Below, in pieces: positions 27,001 through 34,623 of a stretch of DNA of 64,000 nt. Each line of letters opens with the position of its first letter. Position 1 is the stretch's first letter. A program made the position numbers and the translations under genes. The notes beneath the pieces are model-generated. The model had not been told where the DNA came from, ran no database searches, and saw only the letters and a list, made by a program, of their open reading frames with translations. Origin of the DNA: Clostridia bacterium (GTDB lineage: Bacteria; Bacillota; Clostridia; Oscillospirales; Acutalibacteraceae); the NCBI GenBank assembly GCA_017465505.1, contig JAFTWB010000022.1, positions 57,558-121,557 on the forward strand. The letters run 5' to 3'.

Positions 27001-27736
27001 CGGTAATACAGGCGGCAACACAGGTGGCAACACAGGTGGCAACACAACAGATACAATCAAGATTTATCTCAAGCCTGATTCATCCTGGAGCGGTGCAAGT
27101 GTTTACGGCTTCTATGGCGAAGTTGGCGGCACTGCCACAGGCGAGCCTCTGGGTGCATACCCAGGTAAGGCTATGACTTCCGAGGGTTCAGGCTGGTACG
27201 TTGCAGAGATTCCTGCTGATATCGACTATATCAAGTTCTGTGACGGTACAGGCAGTGGCGGTGTAAATAACCGCACAGATAACATCCCCAACTCTGAGTT
27301 TGAGGATAAAACAACCTTTACCATTACAACACAGGGTAGTAAGTACTGGTCTTATACAACAGGCTCTACAATTACTCCTCCTGCTGATGACGAGAACACA
27401 GGCGGTAACACCGGCGGCAACACAGGTTCAAACTCCACCTACTATCTCCGTGGCTCTCTCACAGACTGGGATCCAGGTAAGGTAATGGCTCTTAACTCCG
27501 ACGGCTCTGCAAGCATTACACTTTCGCTTTCTGCAGGCACTTACGAGTTCAAGATTTATAACAGTGCAACCTCCGAGTGGTTCGGTAACACAGGTACAAT
27601 TGAAGACACAGCTTCTGGCTGGACCTTCACCGACACAGGTATGGTAAACTGCACACTTAACGCCACAGGCGGCAACTACACCTTCAAGTGCTACACAAAC
27701 AGTGATGGCAAGTTCAAGGTTGACGTTACAAAATAA
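24038..27736 (+). CDS. Secreted dockerin-bearing metallophosphoesterase with CBM26-like modules
   Basis: 1232 residues; AAAGGAGG precedes the ATG. A signal peptide (1-~32) ends VGVSAA. A short beta module is followed by the calcineurin-like phosphoesterase: SDIHIQHD, CGDMVNG, TNGNHEM, NQHALIRG and NGHSHID. A CBM26-like module (VRAHVWGGGGDGTTWPG) and a Pro/Thr linker follow. The type I dockerin sits internally at ~815-880, with two Ca-binding repeats (GDADLNGKINVKDATTIQK, ADVNGDMKVNVKDATAIQK). After it come a short helical segment, a GGNT repeat linker, a second CBM26-like module and an X25/SusE-like module (YYLRGSLTDW). It should dock on a cohesin scaffold and act on phosphoesters bound to starch or other glucans; that substrate is inference. 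Confidence 0.9.
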   Translation: MKTKKKAKALLSVALVIAMLLSMCVVGFVGVSAATATLKYEFAYKNAGYAEGRISFSGGSGTYILYWADDTKALEGYSGMVQITAGSGTKYFQMPANTAIPAGATKVIAVPSTKEATVANAEVVFDIPAEKQFKAKPSDKQYTFEALSDIHIQHDNSYWYLSKIHFANALEVAAKRGVDFMTICGDMVNGYSYSNLEKEYPQYLELIAKSNYNNPIYETNGNHEMKGGSASQNLDLYRKYTGLNSTTGAVQDKPYYEKTINGDHYIFLVLELSGSPNESSEFTTAQLDWFEGLLNKYKNDGHKIIVNQHALIRGYGAGDNKLTPYYGGALKQDYAEVKRLMSIMEANPEIIMMNGHSHIDFKYGYNFDNENGNTCYTVHIPSTSSTTHPNASGTTDYTMDVNSSQGYLVDVYNDYVILNGTDLAFNLICPSYVYMVDYTGEKLEKNEMEEIVVGTYDVTVDVSALTDAPQSVVCVAVDENNAANNKSIPMTRNADGTYSCKVEEGYSSMYFAINGATGVKTSAFPVGNCKVILGYQTLEYTPTNSPSFVRAHVWGGGGDGTTWPGTTMTKDGDKFTARIPASDYTGVVFNWGDGDANKSTDLDIADYITGKVADQYIELGSDTTEPATQPATTQPVTTAKPTEKPTEADPTEAPTTAKPTEPKTEPTESTPIVTEPTESTPPVTEPVDELAPIVIVEQDDDGLFLVDAYTADGSQGEFKFAVNGVVYQAYSEINTFIFDAPADYLYILEVTAKHKDGSEHKTTVMFEVKDGVAYLPEMPERPTKPVESTPATTVPVTSTPDETVPTTETTAPAVEYLYGDADLNGKINVKDATTIQKFAAKILDLDETAKVQADVNGDMKVNVKDATAIQKLIAKIIDKFPVEEGAALAAVGANTSALKTEVKTALSKEYQYASYDAYMALKKAYMNDSSNLQTAYNDYKTMKSKNSLANPGGTANIGDIDIGDTGKGTPAIPGPSLSTGGNTGGNTGGNTGGNTGGNTGGNTTDTIKIYLKPDSSWSGASVYGFYGEVGGTATGEPLGAYPGKAMTSEGSGWYVAEIPADIDYIKFCDGTGSGGVNNRTDNIPNSEFEDKTTFTITTQGSKYWSYTTGSTITPPADDENTGGNTGGNTGSNSTYYLRGSLTDWDPGKVMALNSDGSASITLSLSAGTYEFKIYNSATSEWFGNTGTIEDTASGWTFTDTGMVNCTLNATGGNYTFKCYTNSDGKFKVDVTK

Positions 27737-27749
27737 ACTGCAAAAAATT

Positions 27750-27782
27750 ACGGAGCTGAGGTGACTCAGCTCCGTTTTTTTA
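27750..27782 (+). terminator. Terminator of the dockerin phosphoesterase gene
   Basis: 11-bp stem ACGGAGCTGAG / CTCAGCTCCGT, loop GTGA, followed by TTTTTTTA. Confidence 0.92.
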
Positions 27783-27787
27783 TTATA

Positions 27788-28012
27788 TCAGTCTCGTGGC
27801 GGTACAGGGTCGTTTCCGAAAGAACTCTTCTTGCGGATTTTGCCATCTCTACCGCAGATTGTAAGCTCGGATTTCTGGTTTTTTGCAATGTCGGTGGCAA
27901 TGGAAATAGCTTCACGCTGAGTTTCTACCACAACTGTAGGCTTTTTGTTGCCCTCGCCCATAACCTGCCAGTAACCGTCCTCACGGTGGGTCACAAACTG
28001 GTTTTTGCCCAT
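27788..28012 (-). CDS. Small DUF2188-like protein
   Basis: 74 residues from the ATG preceded by GGAGGTG (28012); an upstream in-frame start at 28072 is unlikely. The sequence MGKNQFVTHREDGYWQVMGE..., VVETQREAISIATDIAKNQ and ELTICGRDGKIRKKSSFGND has the W-x-V, 'T..EA...A..iAk...sel.ih..dGkIr.k.syG.DP.PP.D' pattern of the DUF2188 family. That family is a small alpha/beta protein of unknown function. It ends with DPVPPRD, as family members often do. No partner gene is obvious. Confidence 0.8.
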   Translation of the reverse strand: MGKNQFVTHREDGYWQVMGEGNKKPTVVVETQREAISIATDIAKNQKSELTICGRDGKIRKKSSFGNDPVPPRD

Positions 28013-28194
28013 ATTAACACCTCCAAAAATAAATTCAAAGGTATTATTTGTGACCGGGTTTAAAATATACAAAGCCTGAGTGTTCAGCGTTGGAAGAAAG
28101 TTGAAAATTGAAAGTTTTCGGTATCACGCTTTGCGTGCAATTCTATTTTATTTAATAATCGGAGCGAAGCGACCCGAAATTTTCAACTATCAAT

Positions 28195-28290
28195 TTTGTT
28201 ATTTTCCGCCGTTAATGAGCGTTACATTTACCGCCAACCTGCCCAAAGGCGGAATTGTCCTCCGGGTGGCTAACCCGGCGTGGTGGCTAA
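28195..28290. repeat. Degenerate copy of the GTTAGCC intergenic repeat
   Basis: CCGCCGTTAATGAGCGTTA ... AAAGGCGGAATTGTCC ... GGGTGGCTAACCC ... GTGGTGGCTAACG, the same orientation as the 23.7-23.9 kb copies. It runs into the last codons of plsY. The preceding bases (28080-28195) hold AT-rich sequence with a GTATCACGCTTTGCGTGC hairpin; I see no gene there. Confidence 0.6.
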
Positions 28291-28886
28291 CGACGCTTGA
28301 AGAAGTCACGGATTTTGGAATCTCCGCCTTCTTTGACTCTTTTGATGTCGGGAATATGCCTTAAAGCAAGGATGATTCCTGCAATAATGCTTATGCATAT
28401 AACCTCAGGCTCGGGATTTCCTATACCGTAAAGAAGAGGGAAAACCACCGCCGCCGTGTAGGGCACAATAACAGAATGGTTGGCGATAACCATAAGGCCC
28501 ACGCAAAGAATAAACATAAAAATGCAAAGCACAGGGTCAAGAGCCAGAATCATACCGCCAAAACAGGCAAGTCCTTTGCCGCCTTTGAATTTAAGATAAA
28601 AGGGAAAGATATGGCCCAGCACCGCAGAAGTGCCTGTAAGCACCCCTGCTGCGGCAAAGGTGGGGAATACTGCTCTTGCGATAATAATGGCGATAACGGT
28701 TTTGAGAACGTCAAGCACCATTACCAGAGCACCAATGCCCTTGCCCATAACCAGCATAGCATTAGTTGCACCCAGGTTTTTTGTGCCGTTTTCTTTGAGA
28801 TTAACTTTTTTGAATTTTGAAAAAATCGTGGCAAAATTAACACAGCCGAAAAGATAGCCTGTTAAAATGCAGAAAACATAATGCAT
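28287..28886 (-). CDS. plsY: Acyl-phosphate:glycerol-3-phosphate acyltransferase
   Basis: 199 residues, membrane protein with about five helices. Motif 1 is GTKNLGATNAMLVMGK (family: GSGNxGATN), motif 2 is FPFYLKFKGGKGLACFGG (family: FKGGKGVAT), and a third lies near the C-terminus (LRHIPDIKRV). PlsY transfers acyl groups from acyl phosphate to glycerol-3-phosphate, the first step of phospholipid synthesis. The start has AAGGAT 7 bases upstream. The PlsC-type partners in this window are at 54.8-56.2 kb. Confidence 0.93.
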   Translation of the reverse strand: MHYVFCILTGYLFGCVNFATIFSKFKKVNLKENGTKNLGATNAMLVMGKGIGALVMVLDVLKTVIAIIIARAVFPTFAAAGVLTGTSAVLGHIFPFYLKFKGGKGLACFGGMILALDPVLCIFMFILCVGLMVIANHSVIVPYTAAVVFPLLYGIGNPEPEVICISIIAGIILALRHIPDIKRVKEGGDSKIRDFFKRR

Positions 28887-28915
28887 AATACTAATCCTTA
28901 AAAAAATTAAAACTT

Positions 28916-29611
28916 TTAGTCTGAAATGCCTCTGAGTTTGGTTACAGGAAGCTTACGCTTGATTTGCCTGTATATATTGCTCAGCTCTTCGTCAGAGTAG
29001 CCTGAAAGGGAAGAGTCAATAAGATTTCCCGAATCAACAAATTGCTGAAGAAAATATCTGTCGCAGCCTGAAATCCAGCCTGTGATTTTCAGCAAATCCT
29101 CTTCTGTGTGGAAGTTTTTTACAACAGTGGTGCGAAATTCCGCCTGTACCTCGCCTGAAAGAAGAAATTTTATGCTTTCGTCGATTGCGGTTAAGTCCAG
29201 CATAGCCTTGCCCGAGGTGAGAGCGTATTTTTCACGGCAATTCTTTATGTCCATAGCAACGTAATCCACCAGACCCTTGCGTACAAGGTCCTTGAGCTTC
29301 TTGGGAAAAGTGCCGTTGGTGTCAAGCTTAACGAGAAAGCCCATATCCTTGATTTTTCTGAGGAAATCCTCAATATCAGGCTGGAGCAGAGGCTCGCCGC
29401 CTGTAACGCAAACACCCTCAAGCATATTCTTTCTGGTAGAAAGAAAGCTCAGCACTTCTTCAGCAGGGATACCGCCTTCGCTTTGCTCTGTTACAAGCAA
29501 AGCATTGTGGCAGAAAGGACAACGCAGGTTGCAGCCGTAGGTGAAAACCGTTGCCGCCATTTTACCGGGAAAATCTAGTAAAGTGAGCTTTTGCAGTGCT
29601 TCTATCTTCAT
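28916..29611 (-). CDS. Anaerobic ribonucleotide reductase activating protein (NrdG2-like radical SAM)
   Basis: 231 residues. The radical SAM cluster motif is TYGCNLRCPFCHN (C-x3-C-x2-C), followed by VTGGEPLLQPD and KLDTNG. The opening KLTLLDFPGKMAATVFT is characteristic of the NrdG2/TIGR02495-type activases, which generate the glycyl radical of class III ribonucleotide reductase. NrdD is not in the window. It overlaps the upstream hydrolase gene by 4 bases. Confidence 0.88.
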   Translation of the reverse strand: MKIEALQKLTLLDFPGKMAATVFTYGCNLRCPFCHNALLVTEQSEGGIPAEEVLSFLSTRKNMLEGVCVTGGEPLLQPDIEDFLRKIKDMGFLVKLDTNGTFPKKLKDLVRKGLVDYVAMDIKNCREKYALTSGKAMLDLTAIDESIKFLLSGEVQAEFRTTVVKNFHTEEDLLKITGWISGCDRYFLQQFVDSGNLIDSSLSGYSDEELSNIYRQIKRKLPVTKLRGISD

Positions 29612-30573
29612 ATAATCTCAAGTTCCTCTAAGAAGTTTTTGATGGTCTTGTCGTACTTTTCTACTGCATTGATTCTCAGGTGAGAGTGAGCACCCTTGTC
29701 AAAGGTGACCAACTTTTTCTGGGTGGAAGCACACTTGTCAAAGAGAGTTCTGCACTTCTCAGGCAGAGAGTAAAGGTCGCACTTGCCGCTCATTAAAAGA
29801 AGAGGCAGAGTGAACTTGTCGGCAACCTCAATGGGAGATTCCTTCTTTACGTCAATGCCGAAGCGACGCTTGCAGATACTTCTCATCTGCCAGATAACGG
29901 GATAAGTGGGCTTTTTAAGCTCCTTGAGGTGCTCCTTGAAGCTTTCGTAAAAGCTGTGGTATGTACCCTCTGCAACAAGAGCCTTAACACTTTTGGGAAA
30001 ATTCTTCTTTGTGGCCGCAAGGAAAACAGAGGCAGAGCCAATGCAGATTCCGTGAAGCACAAAGGTGTGGATACCGTACTTTTTCTCAATATGATTTATC
30101 CAGGCAGGAACGTCCCTGCTTTCTGTAATACCGCAACCGTTGAAGTAGCCTTCGCTTTCGCCGTGACCACGGGTGTCAATTACAAGCACATTGAAGCCGA
30201 TTGCTCTGTAAGGCTCGGCAAAATAATAGGAGTAAAGCAGACTTTCGGCTCTGCCCTGTAAAATAAGAGCACATTTGTCAAAGCCAAAGTCAAAGTACTC
30301 GCCTGTAAGCTTAAGGTCGTCGTTTGTGATATTTTCAACATTTGCAAAGGAGCGGTATTTATCTCCCCAGGCAATACCCTCCTCAAACATTCTAACGTGT
30401 TCTTCGTTGGTGGCACAGCTGCAATCTCTTGCCCATTTTTCCTTTGAGGTGCGAACCAGCTGCTCGTCAACTACTTTCCAGGTGATTTTATAGGTATAAC
30501 GGCAAACAAAAATCAAAGGAACGATAATAGCCGCCAAAGCACCTAATATAATAAGATAAACCCAAAACTCCAT
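29608..30573 (-). CDS. Membrane-anchored alpha/beta hydrolase with Cys in the nucleophile elbow
   Basis: 321 residues, ATG with GGAGG upstream. An N-terminal membrane helix (4-24) precedes an alpha/beta-hydrolase fold of the YqkD/BAAT-like group: VLVIDTRGHGESEG (oxyanion region) and LHGICIGSAS at 173-182. Relatives have G-x-S-x-G there; here the position is Cys177. Candidate Asp266 (SGKCDLYS) and His296/298 (GAHSHLR) complete a triad. Cys nucleophiles occur in dienelactone hydrolases, so the protein may be an active thiol hydrolase, or the Ser may be lost. The substrate is unknown. Confidence 0.85.
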   Translation of the reverse strand: MEFWVYLIILGALAAIIVPLIFVCRYTYKITWKVVDEQLVRTSKEKWARDCSCATNEEHVRMFEEGIAWGDKYRSFANVENITNDDLKLTGEYFDFGFDKCALILQGRAESLLYSYYFAEPYRAIGFNVLVIDTRGHGESEGYFNGCGITESRDVPAWINHIEKKYGIHTFVLHGICIGSASVFLAATKKNFPKSVKALVAEGTYHSFYESFKEHLKELKKPTYPVIWQMRSICKRRFGIDVKKESPIEVADKFTLPLLLMSGKCDLYSLPEKCRTLFDKCASTQKKLVTFDKGAHSHLRINAVEKYDKTIKNFLEELEII

Positions 30574-30694
30574 AATAATCCTCCTTTACATTTACCTTTA
30601 TATTATCTAATAAAATCGGGAAAAAGTAAAGTGTCGGCTTATAGAAGAATATGAGGAAATTTAAGGAAAAATAGTTTAATTTGATAAAAAATCC

Positions 30695-30723
30695 TTGAAA
30701 AAGCGACACGCGTGTGCTATAAT
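30695..30723 (+). promoter_or_regulatory. Promoter of the degV gene
   Basis: TTGAAA (30695-30700), 17-base spacer, TATAAT (30718-30723); AGAGGAG lies just before the ATG at 30760. Confidence 0.75.
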
Positions 30724-30759
30724 TCGGTTTGTTGAATGAATTAAGAGGAGATTGATTAA

Positions 30760-31698
30760 ATGAGTAAATTTGCGATTGTTTCCGATACCTCCTGCGATTT
30801 AATAAAAGAGCAGCGCGACAGATTCGGCATTGCGGAATATGCCAGAGGTTACGTTCATCTGCCTGACGGCAGTGCAATTAAGGGTAACCTTGACTGGAGC
30901 AAAGAGGAAAGCGACGAATTTTTTAAGACGCTTTCCAATAAAAAGGCAAGCTTTAAGACTGCCGCTCCTGCTATTGGTGAGGTTATTGATATTCTTGAGC
31001 CCTTCCTTAAAAACGGCGAGGATGTTCTTTGTGTTACACTTTCAGGCGGTCTTTCGGGTATGTACGGCGTTTTTGTAAACGCAAAGAGAGATTTAGAGGA
31101 AAAATACCCCGAGAGAAAGGTTATTGTTGTGGACTCTATGCGTTACTCCACTGCTGAGGGTATGGTTTGTGTCCTTGCTTCTCAGTACAGAGCAATGGGC
31201 AAAAGCATTGAGGAAACTGCCGCTTTGCTGGAAGAGAACAAGGGCAGAATTCATCAGATTGGCTGGATGGACGACCTTTTCTACTGCAAAAAAATGGGCA
31301 GAGTAAGCAACGCCGCCGCAGTTATGGGCACACTTGTGGGCATTAAGGCTATGGCGGACTTCAACCACAAGGGTATGAGCCACGTTTTAGGCAAAACCAG
31401 AGGTTACCAGAGTGCTTACAGGCACATTGTTGAATATATGAAGGCAACAGGCGAGAATCTTCAGGAGCAGATTATTTTCATTACTCACAGTATGAGAGAA
31501 GAACACGCTCTTAAGGTTAAAGAGCTTATAGAAAAAGAAATTGCCCCCAAGGAGATTATCATCACCACAGTTGGTCAGGGCAGTGCTCCCAACATTGGCC
31601 CCGGTCTTGTGGCTGCCTTCTACTCAGGTAAGGAAATTTCCGAAGATTGCGTTGAAGAAATCAAGATTTTCGAAGAAGTTTCATCTAAAATCAAATAA
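30760..31698 (+). CDS. DegV-family fatty-acid-binding protein
   Basis: 312 residues. N-terminal KFAIVSDTSCDL, then FKTAAPAIGE, TLSGGLSGMYG and DSMRYSTAEG: the DegV lipid-binding pocket residues (Thr/Ser around the acyl carboxylate). The C-terminal domain carries ITHS and GPGLVAAFY. In Gram-positive bacteria such proteins (FakB) present fatty acids to the kinase FakA for phosphorylation. No fakA is in the window. It would feed acyl phosphate to PlsY, encoded 2 kb away. Confidence 0.92.
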   Translation: MSKFAIVSDTSCDLIKEQRDRFGIAEYARGYVHLPDGSAIKGNLDWSKEESDEFFKTLSNKKASFKTAAPAIGEVIDILEPFLKNGEDVLCVTLSGGLSGMYGVFVNAKRDLEEKYPERKVIVVDSMRYSTAEGMVCVLASQYRAMGKSIEETAALLEENKGRIHQIGWMDDLFYCKKMGRVSNAAAVMGTLVGIKAMADFNHKGMSHVLGKTRGYQSAYRHIVEYMKATGENLQEQIIFITHSMREEHALKVKELIEKEIAPKEIIITTVGQGSAPNIGPGLVAAFYSGKEISEDCVEEIKIFEEVSSKIK

Positions 31699-31714
31699 TT
31701 CTTCCTAAAAAATA

Positions 31715-31753
31715 ACTACCCGAGAAGCTGAGCTTTTCGGGTAGTACTTTTTT
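31715..31753 (+). terminator. Bidirectional terminator between degV and the dockerin gene
   Basis: 15-bp stem ACTACCCGAGAAGCT / AGCTTTTCGGGTAGT with one unpaired base at the tip as drawn. T runs flank it on both strands, so it serves both convergent genes. Confidence 0.9.
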
Positions 31754-34433
31754 ATCCTACTACAATAGGCGGCATATTATAATTATATATGGTGGAGTCG
31801 GAGAACTTTGTTACATTCTCAACATCCTTAAGGTCCACCTCGATGGCGGTAAGGCGGTAATGCATATCGGGTGTGCCGTTTTTGGGAACGTTGATTTCTC
31901 TGAGAACGGTGAGAGTGTCGCTCCATACGTCCATTTGCAGAATAGACTGAGAAGCGTCGCCACTTCCTACAAAGGAAAGGTGAATGATAAGTGCCTTGTT
32001 ACGCTGAGCAAGAGTGTCTGTGTCAAGCTCGGGGAGCTCGTCCTCATCTATACCTGCCTTGTACTCGTCGTCACTGCTGTTTCTTACGATATACATACGG
32101 GTTTCGTCAGAATAGCTTCCTTCGTAGCCTGAGTAAAGGCGGACATCTCTTACAACATCAAAGTCGATGTAGGTGGCACCTGTACAGGGAGAGTTCTCGG
32201 AATAGGGGAAATAGGTAACAAACCAGTTTTCGTTAATATCAAGGCTTTCAGGTAAGAAGCAGGTGTTTCTTTCGGTAATGCCGAGAATGTCTACTGTCTG
32301 CTCCTTGTCTTCGCCTGCACCATTGTTGAAAATAATGCCGTCCTTTGCTTCGTGAAGGTCATATCTGTAAATATCGTGACCATAGATGTTTGTGCGGACA
32401 TATTCCATAGGAACACCGGGCCACTGGAGCGGGGCGTCATTGTTGTTCCAGTAGTAGATGTTTACCTCATCCCAATGATAGAAGTTTGTAAAGTAAACGT
32501 AAAAGCTGGGACGGGCGTTATCCTGTGACTTGTCTTCTGTGGTGGTTTCTGTTGTATTTTCAGTTGCTTGGGTTGTAATGATAGCTTCCTGAGTTGTAGC
32601 TTCTTCGGCGTCTGTTGTAGCTTCGCTTGCTTCAGTCATTTTAGTTGCTTCTGTTGCCTCTGTTGCCACTGTGGATATTTCCTCGTCTGTTGTAGCTTCG
32701 GTTGTATAAGTGGGAAGCTCATCTTCTGTTGCAGGAGCACTGCCTTCAGGTGAGTATCCGTCGGTGGACTCGGCGGTTGTTTCCTGAGAAGGAGTGGTTG
32801 TGCTGGAGGCTTCGCAAATCTGACCTATGGGAGAGCCCACGGGTATGTTTGCAAGGAACTTCTGAATTTCTGTTGCGTCCTTGATGTTAACCTTCAGGTC
32901 GCCGTTGCCGTCAGCGGCTAAGAGAGCTGTGCCCTCAAGAGTAAGGATTTTTGCAAGGTGCTTCTGAATTACTGTTGCGTCCTTGATGTTGATTTTATCG
33001 TTGCCGTCTGCGTCACCGATATAGAAATATGTGTATGTGTGAGGAACAGTTGTGAACTGAACCTTTGTTTCAGTGGGGGTAGCCTCGTCAGCAGTGGTAG
33101 TTGTGGGAATAACAATAACAGGCTCTTCGGTTGTTTCTTCCATAGCGGTGGTGTTTGTAAAAGCACTTGTTTCTTCTGTGGGGTCTGTGGAGGTGGTTGT
33201 GAAAGCTTCAGAGCCGCTGGTGGCTTCGGTATTCTCTGTAGCTACTGTAACTTCGGCAGGCTCGGTTACAGTAGTGGAAGGAGCAACCTCAAGGCCTTCA
33301 ACAGCGTCCCATAAATCATTCAGTGCCTGAACAAGAGTTTGTTCGGGAGCGTTTTCTTTAATAAGGTCGCTTGCCATTGTGTAAGTAATGCCTACTCGTG
33401 TGAGAGAATCTACTGTGTAGATACTGTCATCTACAAAATAGGTTTCTTCTACTTTTTTTAGCTCTTCTTCAAGATGAGTCTTAACGTCTTTTTTGATAAG
33501 ACGCTCAATTGCCTTGAGAAGATTTACTCTGGCGTTGTCTACCTCTTCCTGTGACTGAGCATAGTAAAGAGCCAGGTGAGCCTCGTGGTTTGCCTCTGCG
33601 TAATTGTCGTAGGATGTTTCTTCATAATCCTCTTCGTCAATACCCTCGCACTGCTGAATAGCTTCCCAGAGAGCGTCTGTGTCCCAGCTGAAATACTCAA
33701 GACCATCAAGGGCTTCCTGAATACAGTCAGCGGCAACGAGGATGTCAAGATTTCCTGACTCCGGGTCAGCCAGCACACACTCACCCTCTTCGTAAGCTGA
33801 CATAAGTGCGTAGAAGGTTTCCATATTGAAATTGCCGCCTACTGTGTTGAGCTCACGGTCAGCGGCTTCAAGTAAAGACTCAAGGAGCTGAACTGAGGAA
33901 TAAAGAGGCTCGGTGTAAGGAAGTGTTGGTACACTTGCACCGTTTATAGGCTGCAGAGCCTTTACGGCTTTGTAAATATCAAGAGTGAGGTCGTCAATCT
34001 CCTGCTGAGAGGAAGCATAGTGAAGAACGCCGTAGTTGTTTGCCAGAGCTTTCATATGCTCGTAGCTTTCCTCGGTGTAGTTTTCTTTGGGAATTGCGTT
34101 GGCAAATACCATAGCGTCCCAGAGCTTTGAGTTGTCAAAATCGCGGATGATAATTCCTGAACCTGCGTTTTCCAGCTTATCAATCATTGCTTCGATTTCA
34201 AGTTCGGTAGCGTCAGGATTGTTGAGAAGAAGCTCTGCTTCAGCAATGGCGTCTAAAAGATCACCAAATCCCGTGGCGTTACTGCCCGGAGGCGGAATAC
34301 GGCTTTCTGCCTCGTTGATGGCTTCGGCTAACTCTTCTTTTGCACTTTCAACGTCAGCCGAAACTGTAAAAAGGGCAGTTGAGAGAAGCATAACCAAAGT
34401 CAGCAGAACTGCCAAAACTTTTGATGTCTTCAT
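31752..34433 (-). CDS. Secreted dockerin protein with FIVAR-like repeats and CBM26-like module
   Basis: 893 residues from the ATG at 34433 (GGAGTG upstream). A signal peptide (1-26) ends FTVSA. Residues ~27-400 are helical repeats of the FIVAR type (LAEAINEAES, 'Y...S...L..A...A..v......Q.eid.....L..Ai..L'), sugar- or surface-binding bundles. A Thr-rich linker follows. The dockerin at ~468-533 has GDADGNDKINIKDATVIQK and ADGNGDLKVNIKDATEIQK. After a second Thr/Glu linker comes a CBM26-like module (~640-745; VYFTNFYHWDEVNIYYW, LQWPGVPM) and a ~120-residue C-terminal domain of unknown fold. No enzyme domain is visible, so it looks like a structural or binding subunit for a cohesin complex. Confidence 0.87.
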   Translation of the reverse strand: MKTSKVLAVLLTLVMLLSTALFTVSADVESAKEELAEAINEAESRIPPPGSNATGFGDLLDAIAEAELLLNNPDATELEIEAMIDKLENAGSGIIIRDFDNSKLWDAMVFANAIPKENYTEESYEHMKALANNYGVLHYASSQQEIDDLTLDIYKAVKALQPINGASVPTLPYTEPLYSSVQLLESLLEAADRELNTVGGNFNMETFYALMSAYEEGECVLADPESGNLDILVAADCIQEALDGLEYFSWDTDALWEAIQQCEGIDEEDYEETSYDNYAEANHEAHLALYYAQSQEEVDNARVNLLKAIERLIKKDVKTHLEEELKKVEETYFVDDSIYTVDSLTRVGITYTMASDLIKENAPEQTLVQALNDLWDAVEGLEVAPSTTVTEPAEVTVATENTEATSGSEAFTTTSTDPTEETSAFTNTTAMEETTEEPVIVIPTTTTADEATPTETKVQFTTVPHTYTYFYIGDADGNDKINIKDATVIQKHLAKILTLEGTALLAADGNGDLKVNIKDATEIQKFLANIPVGSPIGQICEASSTTTPSQETTAESTDGYSPEGSAPATEDELPTYTTEATTDEEISTVATEATEATKMTEASEATTDAEEATTQEAIITTQATENTTETTTEDKSQDNARPSFYVYFTNFYHWDEVNIYYWNNNDAPLQWPGVPMEYVRTNIYGHDIYRYDLHEAKDGIIFNNGAGEDKEQTVDILGITERNTCFLPESLDINENWFVTYFPYSENSPCTGATYIDFDVVRDVRLYSGYEGSYSDETRMYIVRNSSDDEYKAGIDEDELPELDTDTLAQRNKALIIHLSFVGSGDASQSILQMDVWSDTLTVLREINVPKNGTPDMHYRLTAIEVDLKDVENVTKFSDSTIYNYNMPPIVVG

Positions 34434-34573
34434 AAATTTACACTCCAATCATATTTTTACATAATCCTTTAATCTAAAGTATGAGGGTTTAAGGGGTAAA
34501 AGTCAAGACTTTATGCACAAATGACGTAAATAAGCAAAAAAAGACATATGGTTAAGTAAATTTTCAACAAAGG

Positions 34574-34602
34574 ATGACAAAGCTCTCAGGTTGTGATATA
34601 AT
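34574..34602 (+). promoter_or_regulatory. Promoter of the LytTR regulator
   Basis: ATGACA (34574-34579), 17-base spacer, TATAAT (34597-34602) with an upstream TG (extended -10). GAGGAGG precedes the ATG. Confidence 0.7.
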
Positions 34603-34623
34603 AGACCGAGAGGAGGTAGAGCT

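Noticed and set aside
26950-27050. Tandem DNA repeat as a separate element
   Set aside because: It encodes the GGNT linker of the dockerin phosphoesterase and is explained by that protein.
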